A stretch of 64,000 nt of DNA, taken from Jejuia sp047345485. GTDB lineage: Bacteria; Bacteroidota; Bacteroidia; Flavobacteriales; Flavobacteriaceae. The stretch covers positions 1 through 64,000 of the forward strand of contig NZ_JBLFEN010000006.1 in assembly GCF_047345485.1 (NCBI RefSeq). The letters are read 5' to 3'. The position numbers were made by a program, and so were the translations under genes. This document shows positions 1 to 7,018 of this stretch, one piece after another (positions within the stretch are counted from its first letter, which is position 1; every line of letters starts with the position of its first letter). A model generated the notes under the pieces. The model was given only the letters and a program-made list of their open reading frames with translations, did no database searches and was not told the DNA's origin.

Positions 1-465
1 ACTGTCCATAGATGCATTCGCCTTGACGGGTGCTGAATCTATCGCTTGGGTATGACCTGTTACCATACCCTGATTAACACACATCCCTAATACCTTGGTA
101 AAAACATCTTCAAATACAGTTTCCGGATACAGTTGACGTGTACGACTTATAGTAGAATGCCAGGGTAATTCTTCATCGATGTCATAGCCTAAAAAATATA
201 GTATATCCAATCGCATACCGCTATGCTGTATCAATTGACGGTCACTGATAATATTCTCTAAATAGCCTACCAAACATAGCTTGAAGAATACTATGGGATC
301 GATGCTTTTTTGTCCTCTAGATCCATAATAGCTCTTGGTTTGTACATAAAGAAAATCTAAATCTAAAACGGCTTTTAAGCGTCTGTAAAAATTAGACTCT
401 GGAATTCGATCACTTAACTGAAATTGAGCAAATAACTTCTCTTGATAATTTTTCTTACCTTGCAT
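1..465 (-). CDS. IS1182-family transposase, N-terminal part (partial)
   Basis: An open frame starts with ATG at 465 and runs off the left edge without a stop, giving 155 residues. The start MQGKKNYQEKLFAQFQLSD and the segment SIDPIVFFKLCLVGYLEN look like the DUF772 N-terminal domain of IS1182/IS5-group transposases. The stretch HTQAIDSAPVKANASMDS at the edge resembles the region of the first catalytic Asp of the DDE domain, where IS1182 proteins have DST-x-IKANAS. The rest of the catalytic domain lies outside the window, so whether the copy is intact cannot be told. It is not obviously related to the genes next to it. Confidence 0.85.
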   Translation of the reverse strand, partial: MQGKKNYQEKLFAQFQLSDRIPESNFYRRLKAVLDLDFLYVQTKSYYGSRGQKSIDPIVFFKLCLVGYLENIISDRQLIQHSGMRLDILYFLGYDIDEELPWHSTISRTRQLYPETVFEDVFTKVLGMCVNQGMVTGHTQAIDSAPVKANASMDS

Positions 466-520
466 ATATAAAAATACGAAATTTCTTTATATTTATAAAG
501 GATTTGTGCAACAGGCACAA
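1..520 (-). mobile_element. IS1182-like insertion sequence, truncated by the window edge
   Basis: The left edge holds the 5' part of a transposase gene read on the minus strand. The element's end should lie just upstream of that gene. A short inverted repeat at 504-520 (TTGTGC, five bases, GCACAA) is a candidate terminal structure, but without the other end of the element or a target-site duplication the boundary is a guess. Confidence 0.55.
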
Positions 521-725
521 TGTATATGAAAAATAGCGTAAGTCATTGCTGATACTAAGTTTTTTGTATTTTTTTAAAAATCGTCAAATTTAAAAATTTG
601 GCTTGTGCTTAATACGAAATTAATTTTCTAATTTACACACTACGAGATATTTAAAGATAGTTATAGCTCATTTGAGAAACAATAAAACTCTTAAACAAAA
701 GGTTTGTGTAAATAAAAATAGAGAT

Positions 726-1076
726 ATGGTAAAATGGATTAAAATAATGATTTACTTTTTTTCAACGTTACCTTTAATTTTCTCAATTTTAATATTGACT
801 TTTTATTTTCACGCTGCGAAAATCATCGGACATTTACCAAGATATAATCAACCAGACCCAAAAAAACTGGAAATCTATGGAATATATCACCCAATTATTA
901 ATTTCACTGGAAATATTTGGATATACTCATTTTTAATTTGGCTGATTCTAATTATAACATTTAGTTATAAATTACGAAAAAAGTTAAATTATAAATTAAT
1001 ATTAATATCGATTATCTGTCAAACCATACCAATTATTATTTCCTTTACTGAAATACTTGAATGGTATGCTGACTAA
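726..1076 (+). CDS. small three-helix membrane protein, unknown function
   Basis: A 116-residue hydrophobic protein beginning MVKWIKIMIYFFSTLPLIF. Three probable membrane helices are visible, near residues 6-25, 64-80 and 90-108. A polar loop between the first two contains PRYNQPDPKKLEIYG. A TTG 54 bases upstream could lengthen the protein by a Lys/Asn-rich leader, but the ATG at 726 places the start directly before the first helix and is preferred. I do not recognise a family. It lies alone between an insertion sequence and a repeat-rich intergenic region, so it may be accessory. Confidence 0.6.
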   Translation: MVKWIKIMIYFFSTLPLIFSILILTFYFHAAKIIGHLPRYNQPDPKKLEIYGIYHPIINFTGNIWIYSFLIWLILIITFSYKLRKKLNYKLILISIICQTIPIIISFTEILEWYAD

Positions 1077-1084
1077 AAAAATCT

Positions 1085-1114
1085 GCTACCGCTAAGCTCA
1101 AGCTTAGTGGTAGC
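1085..1114 (+). terminator. strong hairpin downstream of the small membrane protein
   Basis: A 14-bp stem with one G-T pair: GCTACCGCTAAGCT at 1085-1098 faces AGCTTAGTGGTAGC at 1101-1114. It starts eight bases after the stop codon. There is only a weak T-run after it, so it may be an RNA-stabilising hairpin rather than a classical intrinsic terminator. Confidence 0.5.
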
Positions 1115-1212
1115 AATTTCACTAATTAAATTATAAGTGTTCATTTGCTATTATACATTATTCAATTTAAAACTTATTTAATGTTATATCATCTTTATTA
1201 AAACCAGCAGAG

Positions 1213-1247
1213 TTCCCCTCCTTGGAGGGGCTAGGGGTGGGTTTTTA
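1213..1247 (+). repeat. GC-rich palindromic repeat, copy 1
   Basis: CCCCTCC at 1215-1221 pairs with GGAGGGG at 1224-1230 and is followed by CTAGGGGTGGG and a T-run. The same layout (short GC stem, then CTAGG or ATTAAG, then GGGG) recurs at 2531-2558 (reverse), 2646-2672 and 27098-27127. In this copy the T-run after the GC block could also allow termination. Confidence 0.7.
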
Positions 1248-1365
1248 TATAGCACTTAAGAGTAGCAGACTTCAATTACAAAATATTTTGTTTTATAAAA
1301 TGTTATGATTTTTATGAAATGATTTACACAACTGAGATACTATTTTAGTTTTAAAACAAATATTA

Positions 1366-1460
1366 GCGGCTACACCCGCGCAAGGGATTGAACGGCGTGT
1401 TTGAAATCCCCGACGTAGGAGGGATTGAGTAGTGAAAGCCCGACCCTTGTGGTTGCGCCA
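1366..1460 (+). repeat. structured intergenic element with AAGCCCGACC core, copy A
   Basis: The segment runs from GCGGCTACACCCGCGC through GTGAAAGCCCGACCC to TTGTGGTTGCGCC. GCGCAA near 1377-1383 can pair with TTGCGC near 1454-1459, and flanking GGG can pair with CCC. The core AAGCCCGACC recurs at 29650-29717, 37205-37328 and, reversed, 30762-30830. This is a repeated, foldable intergenic unit. Rfam has a flavobacterial conserved RNA called flavo-1 that is one candidate identity, from memory only. The rest of 1077-1590 (514 bp) holds the hairpin and GC repeat listed separately and no gene I can support. Confidence 0.6.
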
Positions 1461-1590
1461 AAAATAAAATTACAGATAAACCTAACCAATGCCGTTATAG
1501 TTAAAACAAATTGGCAGCTTGTAAGTTTTGGGTTATTTTTTGACTAAGTTTGTGTAATTAAAATGAAATAAAAATTTAAAAATATATATT

Positions 1591-1908
1591 ATGGCATTAG
1601 AAATAACAGACGCAAGTTTTGAAGAAACAGTACTAAAGAGTGAAAAGCCAGTATTGGTTGATTTTTGGGCTGCTTGGTGCGGACCTTGTAGAATGGTTGG
1701 GCCGGTGATTGAGCAAATTAGTGATGAGTATGATGGTAAAGCTGTTGTAGGTAAGGTGGATGTTGATGCTAATCAAGAGTTTGCTGCTAAATATGGTGTT
1801 AGAAATATACCAACTGTTTTGGTGTTTCAAAACGGAGAAGTTGTTGGAAGACAAGTAGGTGTTGCACCAAAGAATGCTTACACAGATGCAATAGACGCGC
1901 TTTTGTAG
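1591..1908 (+). CDS. trxA: thioredoxin
   Basis: Cytoplasmic dithiol-disulfide oxidoreductase that reduces protein disulfides using electrons from thioredoxin reductase. The 105-residue length is the family norm. The active site is WCGPC with Cys30 and Cys33; the buried Asp24 and cis-Pro74 (in RNIPT) are present. There is no signal peptide, so it acts in the cytoplasm. A TAnnTTTG-like -7 box (TAAGTTTG, 1545-1552) lies 39 bases before the ATG without an obvious -33 element. A good terminator follows, so it is probably transcribed alone. A second, more divergent thioredoxin lies at 52277-52576. Confidence 0.97.
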   Translation: MALEITDASFEETVLKSEKPVLVDFWAAWCGPCRMVGPVIEQISDEYDGKAVVGKVDVDANQEFAAKYGVRNIPTVLVFQNGEVVGRQVGVAPKNAYTDAIDALL

Positions 1909-1928
1909 TATTTCAATAAAAGAAAGTT

Positions 1929-1960
1929 AAAAAGGTTTGCCTTATGGTGAACCTTTTTTT
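1929..1960 (+). terminator. intrinsic terminator of trxA
   Basis: AAAAAGGTT pairs with AACCTTTTT around an inner CC-TTAT-GG hairpin. Seven or more T residues follow. It lies 20 bases after the trxA stop. Confidence 0.85.
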
Positions 1961-1990
1961 ATTTTAGATGCTTAATAAATTTGATGTAAG

Positions 1991-2530
1991 ATGAATAAAA
2001 ATAAAGTTCAAGACGCGATAGATAATAAATTACTAGAGCAACGTAAGGTGTTTTTATGGGGTATGGTTGAGGATAAATCGGCTAAACACGTGATAGATCG
2101 TTTGTTGTATTTGGATGCTTTGGGAAATGCTGATATACAGTTGTATATTAATAGTCCTGGTGGTTATGTAACCTCTGGTTTTGCAATGTATGATTGTATT
2201 AAATCTTTAAATAGTGATGTGTCTACCATTTGTACTGGTTTGGCAGCCTCTATGGGGTCTATTCTATTAAGTGTTGGTACTAAAGGTAAGCGTTTTATAC
2301 AACCACATGCACGTGTAATGATTCACCAACCAAGCGGTGGTGCTCGTGGGCAGGCTAGTGATATTGAAATTACGGCGCAAGAGATTTTGAAAACGAAAGA
2401 GTTAAGTGCAAAAATTTTAGCGGATAACTGCGGACAAGATTTTGATAAAGTAATGAAAGACTTTAATCGCGACCATTGGATGGGTGCGGAAGAATCTGTA
2501 GCTTATGGTATTGTTGATGGGGTGATATAA
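1991..2530 (+). CDS. clpP: ClpP-family serine protease
   Basis: Self-compartmentalising serine peptidase, the proteolytic core that works with Clp ATPases. At 179 residues it lacks the N-terminal propeptide length of main ClpP enzymes. The catalytic triad is intact: Ser87 in AASMGS, His112 in MIHQPSGG and Asp161 in NRDHWM, with the expected 49-residue His-Asp spacing. The substrate-binding segment INSPGG (53-58) is present. No clpX, clpA or trigger-factor gene is adjacent, which suggests a second ClpP paralogue rather than the housekeeping copy. A TAAATTTG box at 1976-1983 ends only 8 bases before the ATG, so a promoter there would give an almost leaderless mRNA. Confidence 0.9.
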   Translation: MNKNKVQDAIDNKLLEQRKVFLWGMVEDKSAKHVIDRLLYLDALGNADIQLYINSPGGYVTSGFAMYDCIKSLNSDVSTICTGLAASMGSILLSVGTKGKRFIQPHARVMIHQPSGGARGQASDIEITAQEILKTKELSAKILADNCGQDFDKVMKDFNRDHWMGAEESVAYGIVDGVI

Positions 2531-2558
2531 GCCCCTTCTAACCTCCCCGAAGGGAGGA
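2531..2558 (-). repeat. GC-rich palindromic repeat, copy 2 (reverse orientation)
   Basis: GCCCCTTCTAA then CCTCCC (2542-2547) and GGGAGG (2552-2557). It begins on the base directly after the clpP stop codon. It is an inverted counterpart of the copy at 2646-2672, so the two bracket a spacer of about 87 bases. Confidence 0.75.
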
Positions 2559-2645
2559 ATTCTAGCCTGATGGAAAGAAAGTTACTGATTATACTTTGAA
2601 TAAATCTTTTTATTTTATTAATACACTTTTGCCACAATAGTGTTT

Positions 2646-2672
2646 CTCCCCTTAGGGGAGATTAAGAGGGGC
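2646..2672 (+). repeat. GC-rich palindromic repeat, copy 3
   Basis: CTCCCC (2646-2651), TTA, GGGGAG (2655-2660), then ATTAAGAGGGGC. It ends two bases before the ATG of the DUF58 gene. Together with copy 2 it fills both ends of the 144-bp spacer between the two genes. Confidence 0.75.
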
Positions 2673-2674
2673 GT

Positions 2675-3604
2675 ATGAATTTACAAAACGAACTTAATAA
2701 AGCAGAAGGTTTTAAAAATCTTGAATTACTTGCAAAACAAGTGGTTGAAGGGTTTATTGCTGGCATGCATAAAAGTCCGTTTCATGGGTTTTCGGCAGAA
2801 TTTGCAGAGCATAAAATTTACAATCGTGGGGAGAGTACACGCCATATAGATTGGAAATTATTTGCAAAAACCGATAAACTCTACACAAAGCGCTATGATG
2901 ATGAAACCAATTTGCGATGTCACATTATTTTGGATAATAGTAGCTCTATGCACTACCCAAAGTTAGAGTCGTTTTCTTTTGATAATTTAAATAAAGTAGG
3001 GTTTTCGGTATTGGCTGCAGCTTCTTTAATGCAAATTTTAAAGAAGCAACGCGACGCTGTGGGTTTAAGCATTTACAGTGATAACTACGATTATTACGCA
3101 CCTGAAAAGGGGAGCGAGCGTCACCATCAAATGCTTTTAAATCATTTAAGTGATGCTATTCTTTCTAAACCTGTAAACAAGCAAACGGATACGTACAAGT
3201 ATTTACATGAAATTGCAGAAAAGATTCATAAACGATCTATGATTTTTTTGTTTACAGATATGTTTCAAACTACAGAAGATGAGGTGAAGTTATTTGAAGC
3301 GTTGCGGCATTTAAAGTATAATAAGCATGAAGTGATATTATTTCATGTGTTTGACAAGGAAAAAGAGTTGCAATTTGATTTTGATAATAAACCGAAACGT
3401 TTTATCGATGTTGAAACGGGTGAACATATTAATTTATACGCAGATACTATAAAAGCTAATTATAACGATGCTGTAACAACTTATTTTGAGGCATTACGTT
3501 TAAAATGTGCGCAGTACAAAATTAAATATGTTGAGGCTGATGTGAATAAAGATTTTAATAGCATTTTAACGACGTACATGGTAGAACGCCAGAAGTTTGG
3601 TTAA
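2675..3604 (+). CDS. DUF58 domain protein (von Willebrand A-like)
   Basis: Cytoplasmic 309-residue DUF58 protein, a family usually encoded with MoxR AAA+ ATPases and thought to have a metal-binding vWA fold. The family signature is clear: R56-x-IDWKLFAKTDKLYTK, then the metal-ion motif D87-x-S-x-S (ILDNSSSM). No membrane helix is seen. No moxR or bat-type gene is in the window, so its partner must be elsewhere or it works alone. The start at 2675 follows a GC-rich repeat directly; no in-frame alternative is better placed. The gene may be cotranscribed with clpP, with the repeat-bounded spacer between them. Confidence 0.9.
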   Translation: MNLQNELNKAEGFKNLELLAKQVVEGFIAGMHKSPFHGFSAEFAEHKIYNRGESTRHIDWKLFAKTDKLYTKRYDDETNLRCHIILDNSSSMHYPKLESFSFDNLNKVGFSVLAAASLMQILKKQRDAVGLSIYSDNYDYYAPEKGSERHHQMLLNHLSDAILSKPVNKQTDTYKYLHEIAEKIHKRSMIFLFTDMFQTTEDEVKLFEALRHLKYNKHEVILFHVFDKEKELQFDFDNKPKRFIDVETGEHINLYADTIKANYNDAVTTYFEALRLKCAQYKIKYVEADVNKDFNSILTTYMVERQKFG

Positions 3605-3739
3605 AGGTACACTTAACCCTGAATAGAGGTGCTATTCTAAAAACTGGTAGTAAAATAGTTGTTTTGCATACAGTAATAGCTTGGATTACGGACTATAAAA
3701 AATTTAAGGAGAAATAATTTTAAAAAACTTAAAAAAACA

Positions 3740-3770
3740 TTTGAGATATAAAAAAAGCCGTGTATATTTG
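3740..3770 (+). promoter_or_regulatory. promoter of tRNA-Asp
   Basis: TTTG at 3740-3743 and TATATTTG at 3763-3770 match the Bacteroidota -33 and -7 consensus (TTTG and TAnnTTTG) with 19 bases between them. The start of transcription would lie a few bases before the tRNA 5' end at 3789. Confidence 0.8.
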
Positions 3771-3788
3771 CAACCGCAATAAAGCAAC

Positions 3789-3862
3789 GGTCTGGTAGTT
3801 CAGTTGGTTAGAATGTCGCCCTGTCACGGCGAAGGTCGCGGGTTCGAGTCCCGTCCAGACCG
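3789..3862 (+). tRNA. tRNA-Asp (anticodon GTC)
   Basis: A 74-base cloverleaf. Acceptor GGTCTGG (3789-3795) pairs with CCAGACC (3855-3861), with discriminator G at 3862. The anticodon loop is CTGTCAC with GTC at 3823-3825 on a TCGCC/GGCGA stem. The T arm contains GGTTCGAGTCC. CCA is not encoded. Confidence 0.97.
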
Positions 3863-3877
3863 CAACTATTGCAAAAG

Positions 3878-3903
3878 AAGCTCTGAGAAATTAGAGCTTT
3901 TTT
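3878..3903 (+). terminator. terminator of tRNA-Asp
   Basis: AAGCTCT (3878-3884) pairs with AGAGCTT (3893-3899) and is followed by a T-run. It lies 16 bases after the tRNA. Confidence 0.85.
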
Positions 3904-3922
3904 AGTATAAAATGTTGTGTTG

Positions 3923-4018
3923 TCCTAGAGGTGTCTAGGATGTAGTTATACCGAAGCGATTTGGTATTCCAATGGAAAGCTTTCCTTTTTCGATTATTCG
4001 AAATTGTGAAGCTTTTTT
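3923..4018 (+). other. cluster of hairpins without a gene
   Basis: Three structures lie in about 95 bases. TCCTAGA/TCTAGGA (3923-3940) has a GGTG loop. GGAAAGCTTTCC at 3974-3985 is a perfect palindrome. TTCGA/TCGAA lies near 3989-4002. The last part can also fold as AAGCTT ... AAGCTTTTTT, which would be an intrinsic terminator ending near 4018. No open frame is present. It could be the 3' end of a small RNA or simply a read-through terminator for the tRNA transcript. Confidence 0.35.
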
Positions 4019-4117
4019 GTTTTAAGATAAATTTGAACTTATATTAGTAACTTGTTGATTATGTGACTTAAATTTAGGTTGTGTGTCCTATATAATATTA
4101 ACCAAAATCCTAGAATT

Positions 4118-4330
4118 ATGAGCAAATATATTTTAATTCTTTCATTATCAATCTTTTTTTTGAGTTGTGGAAAAAAACAGAAAAAAAAAGATAAGATAGA
4201 GGCGAGTAGTGAGTTAAAACAAGAAATTGATTCTTTAGAACTAGTAACAAAGGAAATTAAGAGTACTGAAGAAAGTATAGAAGTCTCAATAAAGAAATTA
4301 GATGATATGTTAAATGAAATAGATAATTAA
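4118..4330 (+). CDS. small lipoprotein with coiled-coil tail
   Basis: A 70-residue protein starting MSKYILILSLSIFFLSCGKK: a lipoprotein signal peptide ending at the Cys. A Lys-rich stretch follows, then a Glu/Lys/Leu segment (SSELKQEIDSLELVTKEIK) with heptad spacing typical of a coiled coil. The residues after Cys are basic, so the acidic surface-export signal of some Bacteroidota lipoproteins is absent and a periplasmic-face location is likely. An upstream TTG would add 13 residues before the signal peptide and is rejected. The next gene starts five bases later, so the two are probably cotranscribed. Function unknown. Confidence 0.7.
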   Translation: MSKYILILSLSIFFLSCGKKQKKKDKIEASSELKQEIDSLELVTKEIKSTEESIEVSIKKLDDMLNEIDN

Positions 4331-4334
4331 TATT

Positions 4335-4934
4335 ATGATAAATTCAATTAAAGCCACACTGGTAATCGCATTACTATTTAGTTTTGTTACTACGGGTTTT
4401 GCACAAAAACCTGAACATGCAGGTAAAAAAGATAAAATCGAGAAAAAATTAAATAAAGAAAATAAAAAAGCCAAAAAAGTAAAAGAAGCTAAAGAAGAGG
4501 GTGTCGAGGAAGCTGTAGAAGAAATAAAACAAAAAAAAGACAAAGCTGAAAAGAAAGTAAAAAAGGAGAAAAAGGAGAAAAAAGAAAAGGTTGAAAAAAT
4601 AGAGGGTAACAGCAACTCCTACGGCAAGGATAAATATGGTTTAGAAGGAAAAGCTTATGGGTCTGAGCGTGCGAGACAAGCTAAATTAAATAAAGTAGAA
4701 AAGGTAAAAGAACTGGAAACTAAATTAGATCAGGGTGAGTCTAAAGCTAATGAGGCAAGGGAAAAAGTAAAAAAAGTAAAAGAAAGACTTAAAGTTCAAA
4801 AAAGCCAAGGTAGGCTAACAGAAGAAGAGTATAATAATAGAATAAAGAAAGTTGAGGATATAGAAAGAGAAGTCGATACTTTAGAGATGAAGGTTAAAAA
4901 AGGGAAAAAACTAAAAAAATCCAAGGCTGAGTAA
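4335..4934 (+). CDS. secreted Lys/Glu-rich coiled-coil protein
   Basis: A 199-residue protein with a Sec signal peptide (MINSIKATLVIALLFSFVTTGFAQ, cleavage after FA). The mature part is almost entirely Lys, Glu and Ala and predicted to be helical. Two long charged coiled-coil regions (residues about 30-90 and 110-195) are separated by a Gly/Ser/Tyr linker, SNSYGKDKYGLEGKAYGSE. Charge is balanced and repetitive. No enzymatic domain is recognised; a structural role in the periplasm is plausible but unproven. It follows the small lipoprotein by four bases and ends at a terminator shared with the convergent gene. Confidence 0.75.
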   Translation: MINSIKATLVIALLFSFVTTGFAQKPEHAGKKDKIEKKLNKENKKAKKVKEAKEEGVEEAVEEIKQKKDKAEKKVKKEKKEKKEKVEKIEGNSNSYGKDKYGLEGKAYGSERARQAKLNKVEKVKELETKLDQGESKANEAREKVKKVKERLKVQKSQGRLTEEEYNNRIKKVEDIEREVDTLEMKVKKGKKLKKSKAE

Positions 4935-4959
4935 TTTATATTTTAAATCACATTCAATA

Positions 4960-4996
4960 AAAACGCCTTTTTTCAATTATTGAAAAAGGCGTTTTA
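4960..4996 (+). terminator. bidirectional terminator between convergent genes
   Basis: AAAACGCC plus a T-run and CAA (4960-4976) pairs with TTGAAAAAGGCGTTTT (4980-4995). The stem has A-runs on one side and T-runs on the other in both directions, so it can end transcription from the coiled-coil gene and from the DUF4861 gene. Confidence 0.85.
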
Positions 4997-5030
4997 TACG
5001 TTTTGATATCCTCAGAAATGATACCTATCT

Positions 5031-6203
5031 CTATTTAATAATCTCAATTTTTAATGGATTATCTAGCTTAGTGGCGAAAGCACTCAAATATTGTTCCCAA
5101 GCAGCTTGATTTTTAAATTGATCACTTTTTTTCCAGGTAAAACCGGCATAATAAATAGATTTACCATCTACAACCTTTAAGTGCGCGAAAGCATTACTTA
5201 AATCTTTTGCTTCGGTTTCATAGGTTTCTGAACCTGTATAATAGGTTTTTGAAGCTACTATTGCAGTACCTAATTCCGAACCGTCATGGGGTTGCCAATA
5301 GTTTAACCACGTTTCGTTTTCTTTTGAGGTAACAACACCATCGTTTTCATGCAATGTTAAACCTGCCGAAATAGTATCTACACCATCAATAGTAATTTCG
5401 AATTTAGAAAGGTTATTGCCATAATCTAAATTAATTGTTTTAGATTCTTTAATTAATGTGCCATCAGCTTCCCAAGTGCCATAATCTAAAATAAAACTAG
5501 TTCTAATTGGGCCGTTTGTAAGTGTTTTATAGCTTATAAAGTTTTTAGAAATATAATAGGTGCTGTCTTTCTTATAAGCAATACCACCAACACCACGGCT
5601 AGTACCTACATGAAAATTATCAAGACCTTCACCTGAGTCTTTATGATACGAACCTGTTTTTTCAGTATATTTTTTATACCAAGGATCAATAATAGAATAT
5701 TCTACACGTTTTAACCACGCATCAATACCACTAGACAGTGTACCTTGTTTTAGGCCGTTTTCAAACCTATATTGTGCATTTGGGCCATAGGTTCTAAACG
5801 CTACTTTATTATTCTCCCATGCATAATCATCGGTACGTTCTGGTACAAACCTAGAGTAACATATTTTTTCGTTAGATGTAGTATCTTCTTGAAGTTTAAC
5901 TAACTGAAAGATGCTTTGAGAATTTGCTTTTATATCTGGTTGAAACAACAATACGTCCATAACACTATCTCCATCAGTATCCACTAACTGAGAGGTTAAC
6001 ATCGTATCACTGGCACTATCTTTAATGCCAAAATTATTCAAATTCTCAAGATTAAGAGATGTTGTTGAAAGTTCAACAGTTTCAAATTGCCTATCTAAAT
6101 TTAAAGTGTTTGTTATTTTGATGGTTGGTAAAGTCTCTTTTTTATCGCAAGCGAACAGACATAATGCTACCATTATTCCAATAATACGATGTGGTGTTTT
6201 CAT
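5031..6203 (-). CDS. DUF4861 family lipoprotein
   Basis: A 390-residue lipoprotein; the start MKTPHRIIGIMVALCLFACDKK has a lipobox ending at Cys19. The body matches my memory of the DUF4861 family in motifs such as YAWENNKVAFRTYGP, DAWLKRVEYSIIDPWY and GLDNFHVGTSRGVGG. This family is found in Bacteroidota polysaccharide-utilisation loci beside uronate-handling enzymes, and here kduD and kduI lie immediately upstream on the same strand. A role in handling uronic-acid oligomers in the periplasm is inferred from context; the catalytic activity, if any, is not evident. The 16-base gap to kduD implies one operon. Confidence 0.85.
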   Translation of the reverse strand: MKTPHRIIGIMVALCLFACDKKETLPTIKITNTLNLDRQFETVELSTTSLNLENLNNFGIKDSASDTMLTSQLVDTDGDSVMDVLLFQPDIKANSQSIFQLVKLQEDTTSNEKICYSRFVPERTDDYAWENNKVAFRTYGPNAQYRFENGLKQGTLSSGIDAWLKRVEYSIIDPWYKKYTEKTGSYHKDSGEGLDNFHVGTSRGVGGIAYKKDSTYYISKNFISYKTLTNGPIRTSFILDYGTWEADGTLIKESKTINLDYGNNLSKFEITIDGVDTISAGLTLHENDGVVTSKENETWLNYWQPHDGSELGTAIVASKTYYTGSETYETEAKDLSNAFAHLKVVDGKSIYYAGFTWKKSDQFKNQAAWEQYLSAFATKLDNPLKIEIIK

Positions 6204-6219
6204 AATTATAGTGATGTGT

Positions 6220-7014
6220 TTAGTTTTCGTTTGCTGGTTTACCTATAGTTGCCAAAATACCTCCGTCAACATATACTATTTGTCCGTTAACAAATTTACT
6301 AGCTTCAGAAGCTAAAAATATTGCAGCACCTTGTAAATCGTCAGGATCTCCCCATCGTCCGGCAGGTGTTCTACCAACAATAAAATCATTAAACGGGTGA
6401 CCATCCACGCGAATTGGTGCAGTTTGCGTAGTTGCAAAATATCCTGGACCAATACCGTTAATTTGTATGTTGTGTTTTGCCCATTCAGTAGCCATATTTC
6501 TGGTAAGCATTTTAAGTCCACCTTTTGCTGCGGCATAGGCAGCAACGGTGTTTCTACCTAACTCGCTCATCATAGAACAAATGTTGATTATTTTACCAGA
6601 TTTTCTAGCAATCATGCCTTTTACTACATGTTTAGACATGATAAAAGGACTGACTAAATCTACCTTTAATACTTGTTCAAAATCGGCAACTTCCATGTCC
6701 TCAAGCGGTGTTCTTTTAATAATACCTGCATTATTTACTAGAATATCTATAGCGCCAACTTCACTTTCAATTTTAGTAATATTTTCAATAACTAAAGCTT
6801 CGTTAGTAACATCAAAAAGATAGCCATGTGCTGCTATACCTAACGATTGGTAGTGCTTTACTGCTTTATCTAGTTTTTCTTGTGATGAGGCGCCATTTAT
6901 AATCAACGTTGCACCTGCATTACCAAGACCTGTTGCCATGGCTTGCCCCAAACCGTGTGTACCTCCAGTAATAAGAGCTACTTTTCCTTTTAAATCAAAT
7001 AATTGAGTACTCAT
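6220..7014 (-). CDS. kduD: 2-dehydro-3-deoxy-D-gluconate 5-dehydrogenase-type SDR
   Basis: Short-chain dehydrogenase of 264 residues. The NAD(P)-binding motif TGGTHGLG (16-23), NNAG (94-97) and the catalytic Ser147, Tyr160 and Lys164 (AYAAAKGG) are all intact. The family includes KduD and gluconate 5-dehydrogenase. KduD is chosen because the gene directly follows kduI on the same strand with a four-base gap. KduD reduces 2,5-diketo-3-deoxygluconate to 2-keto-3-deoxygluconate in the pathway that degrades unsaturated uronates released by polysaccharide lyases. No kdgK or kdgA gene is in the window, so the next steps are encoded elsewhere. Confidence 0.9.
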   Translation of the reverse strand: MSTQLFDLKGKVALITGGTHGLGQAMATGLGNAGATLIINGASSQEKLDKAVKHYQSLGIAAHGYLFDVTNEALVIENITKIESEVGAIDILVNNAGIIKRTPLEDMEVADFEQVLKVDLVSPFIMSKHVVKGMIARKSGKIINICSMMSELGRNTVAAYAAAKGGLKMLTRNMATEWAKHNIQINGIGPGYFATTQTAPIRVDGHPFNDFIVGRTPAGRWGDPDDLQGAAIFLASEASKFVNGQIVYVDGGILATIGKPANEN

Positions 7015-7018
7015 AAGT

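Noticed and set aside
1633..1854. Open frame of 73 codons on the minus strand within trxA
   Set aside because: It is fully covered by a clear thioredoxin gene on the other strand and its own translation has no domain, signal or conserved pattern. The same holds for antisense frames at 10281-10643, 12551-12859, 30306-30704, 42833-43252 and 60524-60931.
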